This document shows, in pieces, positions 7,106-9,604 of a DNA stretch of 9,604 bases. The first letter of the stretch is position 1; the number at the start of each line of letters is the position of its first letter. Position numbers and translations under genes: made by a program. Below the pieces are notes generated by a model. It was not told where the DNA came from. It saw only the letters and a program-made list of their open reading frames with translations, and ran no database searches. The DNA is from an uncultured Prevotella sp. (lineage in GTDB: Bacteria > Bacteroidota > Bacteroidia > Bacteroidales > Bacteroidaceae): positions 1 through 9,604 of the forward strand of contig URSZ01000092.1 in assembly GCA_900550635.1 (NCBI GenBank), written 5' to 3'.

Positions 7106-7453
7106 TTATTCCATGTGGTCGAACTCATGCTTCATCTTCATGAGTTCCTCGCGCACGGCCTTCAGGCGTTCCACAACCTCCGACGTGCGCTGCTCGCCCT
7201 GCTTGTTCTTGCGCAGGGCTTCACGGGCGGCGGCCAGTTTCATGCCGCGCACCTTGACAAGGTTGTATACAAGGCGCACTTCCTCGATGTCTTCTTTGCT
7301 GTATTGCCTTATGTTGCGCCCGCTCTTGCGGGGAGAAATCTGCGGGAACTGCTTTTCCCAGAAGCGAAGCAATGTCTCGCTTACGTTGAACATCTTCGCT
7401 ACTTCACCTATGGAATAGTAAAGTTTAAGTTCCTTATTGGTTGCCAACGCCAT
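7106..7453 (-). CDS. MerR-family transcriptional regulator, 115 aa
   Basis: The protein starts MALATNKELK and carries an N-terminal MerR winged helix-turn-helix: YYSIGEVAKMFNVSETLLRF (12-31), then WEKQFPQISPRKSGR and IRQYSKEDIE (49-58). A short helical region (about 60-80) and a charged coiled-coil tail (about 85-113) follow, probably for dimerisation. It has no ligand-binding domain and no cysteines, so metal or drug sensing like classical MerR is unlikely. An ATG at 7516 would add 21 residues, but it lies upstream of the promoter proposed at 7486-7517 and the added sequence is unlike the family. The MALAT start at 7453 fits the Bacteroidetes homologues I recall. The gene is divergent from alaS, with fully overlapping promoters, so it may control itself and perhaps alaS. 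The regulatory target is unknown. Confidence 0.9.
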   Translation of the reverse strand: MALATNKELKLYYSIGEVAKMFNVSETLLRFWEKQFPQISPRKSGRNIRQYSKEDIEEVRLVYNLVKVRGMKLAAAREALRKNKQGEQRTSEVVERLKAVREELMKMKHEFDHME

Positions 7454-7481
7454 TAGATTGATATTTTTGGGTGTGTACACT

Positions 7482-7513
7482 ATTGCAAAGTTAGCGAAAA
7501 GGCTGTAACTTTG
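7482..7513 (+). promoter_or_regulatory. alaS: Promoter of alaS
   Basis: TAACTTTG at 7506-7513 matches the Bacteroidetes -7 consensus TAnnTTTG exactly. Twenty nucleotides upstream is ATTG (7482-7485), a one-base variant of the -33 TTTG. Initiation would fall near 7517-7520, leaving a short, A-rich leader of about 20 nt before the alaS ATG. Confidence 0.65.
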
Positions 7514-7516
7514 CAA
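7483..7516. promoter_or_regulatory. 11-bp inverted repeat in the merR/alaS intergenic region, possible operator
   Basis: TTGCAAAGTTA (7483-7493) and TAACTTTGCAA (7506-7516) are perfect inverted copies separated by 12 nt. Each arm contributes the -7 element of one promoter and most of the -33 element of the other. The dyad may simply be two superimposed promoters, or a binding site for the adjacent MerR-family protein, whose family favours dyads between promoter elements. The symmetry is seen directly; regulator binding is inference. Confidence 0.55.
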
Positions 7517-7517
7517 A
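7486..7517 (-). promoter_or_regulatory. Promoter of merR
   Basis: On the minus strand, TTTG (complement of 7514-7517) is followed after 20 nt by TAACTTTG (complement of 7486-7493), an exact Bacteroidetes-type promoter. Initiation near 7480 gives a leader of about 27 nt to the ATG at 7453, which supports that start over the upstream ATG at 7516. Confidence 0.7.
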
Positions 7518-7540
7518 CAAATACTAAAAAATCAAACTTT

Positions 7541-9604
7541 ATGACAGCTAACGAGATAAGAGAATCATTCAAGCAATTCTTTGCCTCGAAAGGGCACACC
7601 ATAGTGCCGTCCGCCCCCATGGTGATAAAGGACGACCCCACGCTTATGTTCACAAATGCCGGCATGAACCAATGGAAAGACATCATACTCGGCACACGCG
7701 ACCCCGAACCGCGCCGCCGCGCCGATTCGCAAAAGTGCCTGCGCGTGAGCGGCAAGCACAACGACCTTGAAGAGGTGGGACACGATACCTACCACCACAC
7801 CATGTTCGAAATGCTCGGCAACTGGAGCTTCGGCGACTATTTCAAGGAAGGCGCAATAGACTATGCGTGGGAGTATCTCGTGGATGTGCTGCACCTCGAC
7901 CCGCGCGACCTGTACGTAACCGTGTTCGAAGGTTCGGAGGAAGAAGGCCTCGGACGCGACGACGAAGCAGCAAAGTATTGGGCAAAACACGTTCCGGCCG
8001 ACCATATAATAAACGGCAACAAGCACGACAATTTCTGGGAAATGGGAGACACCGGGCCTTGCGGGCCGTGCTCGGAGATACATCTCGATTCGCGCACGCC
8101 CGAAGATAAGGCCAAAGTGCCGGGCCGCGAGCTTGTCAACAAGGACGACCCGCAGGTTATCGAGATATGGAACCTCGTGTTCATGCAGTTCAACCGCAAG
8201 GCCGACGGCTCGTTGGAAAAGCTGTCGATGAACGTTATCGATACTGGCATGGGATTTGAAAGGCTCGTGCGCGCACTGCAAGGCAAACACTCAAATTACG
8301 ACACCGACATATTCCAGCCGATAATACGCAAGATAGGCGAACTGGCAGGCAAGACATACGGTAGCGATGAAAAGACCGACGTGGCAATGCGTGTAGTGGC
8401 CGACCACCTGCGCGCAATAGCTTTCTCAATAGCCGACGGGCAGATACCCGGCAACGCCAAGGCCGGATACGTGATACGCCGCATACTGCGACGTGCCGTT
8501 AGGTACGCATACACATTCCTCGGGCAAAAGGAAGCGTTTATTTACAAGCTCGTGCCGACGCTCGTGGACGAGATGGGAGGTTCGTATCCCGAACTCGAAG
8601 CGCAAAAAGTACTCATCGCCCGTGTGATACGCGAGGAAGAAGAAGCGTTCCTGCGCACATTGGCAACGGGCATAAACCTGCTCGATTCAATAATAGAGGA
8701 AACACGCAAGGAAGGCAAGACGCAAATCGACGGAGTAAAGGCCTTCACGCTTTTCGATACTTTCGGATTCCCGCTCGACCTTACGGAACTAATCTGCTCC
8801 GAGAACGGCTTGACCGTAGACGAGGAAGGGTTCGACCGGGAAATGCAGAAACAGAAAGAACGTGCCCGCAATGCTGCACAGGTAGAGACCGGCGACTGGA
8901 TTATAGTGAACGAAGGCGAAGAACAGTTCGTGGGATGGGACTTTACCGAACACAAAAGCCGTATCCTGCGCTACCGCACCGTGCAGCAAAAGAAGCAGAC
9001 TTATTATGAAATAGTACTCGACATAACGCCTTTCTATGCCGAAATGGGTGGACAGGTAGGCGACCGTGGTACGCTTGAAAGCGAATACGAAAAAATAGAG
9101 GTAATCGACACGAAAAGGGAAAACAATCTTCCCATACACATAACTAAAACTTTGCCCAAGCACCCGGAGGCAGAGTTTGCCGCAAAAGTGAACGTAGACA
9201 TGAGACGCAGAAGCGAAGCTAACCATACTGCAACTCACTTGCTCGACGCTGCGCTGCGTGAAGTGCTCGGAAAACACGTGGAGCAGAAAGGCTCGCTCGT
9301 AACACCCGACTACATTCGCTTCGACTTCTCGCATTTCCAGAAAATGACGCCCGAGGAGATTCGCAAGGTAAACAAACTTGTCAACGAAAAGATACGCGAA
9401 AACATACCGCTCGAGGAATTCCGCGACACACCTATTGAGGAAGCAAAGAAACTCGGGGCGATAGCCCTTTTCGGTGAGAAATACGGTGACAAGGTGAGGG
9501 TTGTGAAGTTCGGCAACAGCGTGGAATTTTGCGGCGGCTGCCATGCAAAGGCCACTGGCAACATAGGCTTGTTCTACATCTATTCCGAGAGTTCCATAGC
9601 GGCG
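7541..9604 (+). CDS. alaS: Alanyl-tRNA synthetase, 3'-truncated (688 codons visible)
   Basis: This cytoplasmic enzyme charges tRNA-Ala with alanine and hydrolyses mischarged Ser/Gly-tRNA-Ala. The frame stays open to the window edge; family members are about 870-880 residues, so about 190 are missing, including most of the C-Ala domain. The class II core is clear: TNAGMNQWKD (38-47, motif 1 region), MFEMLGNWSFGDYF (88-101, motif 2 region), MGDTGPCGPCSE (168-179) and IDTGMGFERL (233-242, motif 3). The tRNA-recognition helical region follows to about 460. The editing domain carries both zinc-binding blocks: HTATH (His562, His566) and CGGCH (Cys664, His668), almost the same positions as in E. coli AlaRS. 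ATG 7541 is chosen because MTANEIRESF aligns with family N-termini. The region before it is A/T rich without a clear Shine-Dalgarno site. It is divergent from merR with an overlapping promoter. Confidence 0.97.
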   Translation, partial: MTANEIRESFKQFFASKGHTIVPSAPMVIKDDPTLMFTNAGMNQWKDIILGTRDPEPRRRADSQKCLRVSGKHNDLEEVGHDTYHHTMFEMLGNWSFGDYFKEGAIDYAWEYLVDVLHLDPRDLYVTVFEGSEEEGLGRDDEAAKYWAKHVPADHIINGNKHDNFWEMGDTGPCGPCSEIHLDSRTPEDKAKVPGRELVNKDDPQVIEIWNLVFMQFNRKADGSLEKLSMNVIDTGMGFERLVRALQGKHSNYDTDIFQPIIRKIGELAGKTYGSDEKTDVAMRVVADHLRAIAFSIADGQIPGNAKAGYVIRRILRRAVRYAYTFLGQKEAFIYKLVPTLVDEMGGSYPELEAQKVLIARVIREEEEAFLRTLATGINLLDSIIEETRKEGKTQIDGVKAFTLFDTFGFPLDLTELICSENGLTVDEEGFDREMQKQKERARNAAQVETGDWIIVNEGEEQFVGWDFTEHKSRILRYRTVQQKKQTYYEIVLDITPFYAEMGGQVGDRGTLESEYEKIEVIDTKRENNLPIHITKTLPKHPEAEFAAKVNVDMRRRSEANHTATHLLDAALREVLGKHVEQKGSLVTPDYIRFDFSHFQKMTPEEIRKVNKLVNEKIRENIPLEEFRDTPIEEAKKLGAIALFGEKYGDKVRVVKFGNSVEFCGGCHAKATGNIGLFYIYSESSIAA

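Noticed and set aside
7454..7516. Extended start for merR at 7516
   Set aside because: The extra 21 residues do not resemble the family, and the start would lie upstream of the likely transcription start of its own promoter.
7565..9544. Minus-strand open frames opposite alaS, including 241 and 251 codons
   Set aside because: The plus strand encodes all class II and editing motifs of AlaRS without interruption, so these are shadows.

Overview
The window looks like a stretch of a Bacteroidales chromosome of roughly even base composition, perhaps from a gut lineage such as Muribaculaceae; the family-level guess is inference. The evidence is a Bacteroidetes-type bacterial alpha-2-macroglobulin, a fasciclin lipoprotein with an acidic stretch after the lipid cysteine, promoters of the Bacteroidetes form (TTTG, 19-20 nt, TAnnTTTG), and start codons preceded by A/T-rich sequence instead of a clear Shine-Dalgarno site. 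ATA is used often for isoleucine.

Layout. Bases 1-2976 (+) hold the C-terminal half of a large alpha-2-macroglobulin-like protein that begins before the window. Four bases later comes a secreted protein with an esterase-like/phytase-like domain (2981-4003, +); the two are probably cotranscribed. A non-coding gap follows (4004-4506), then a 683-residue fasciclin-domain lipoprotein on the minus strand (4507-6558) with a clear promoter at 6656-6686 and a strong terminator at 4434-4473. A second gap (6559-7105) leads to a small MerR-family regulator on the minus strand (7106-7453). It is transcribed divergently from alaS, alanyl-tRNA synthetase (7541 to the window end, +, truncated at 688 codons).

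The most unusual structure is non-coding. The two gaps on either side of the fasciclin gene each carry a copy of the same 128-bp element in opposite orientation (4229-4356 and 6890-7017, 126 of 128 positions identical). Each copy contains three consecutive 19-bp near-palindromes, built on AAATATGTCnGACATATTT, at exactly 21-bp spacing, plus a CCCACGTGGG palindrome, a short TTTTCAG/CTGAAAA inverted repeat near its ends and a hairpin followed by a T run. In both places the element lies in the same orientation downstream of a gene end (phytase-like gene, merR). It could be a dispersed MITE- or REP-like element, an operator array, or a 3'-end element, and the pair could recombine to flip the fasciclin gene.

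The second notable structure is the merR/alaS intergenic region, where the two divergent promoters overlap completely and are built from one 11-bp inverted repeat (7483-7493 / 7506-7516). The genes otherwise appear to be independent units: envelope/surface proteins on the left, housekeeping translation with a small regulator on the right.
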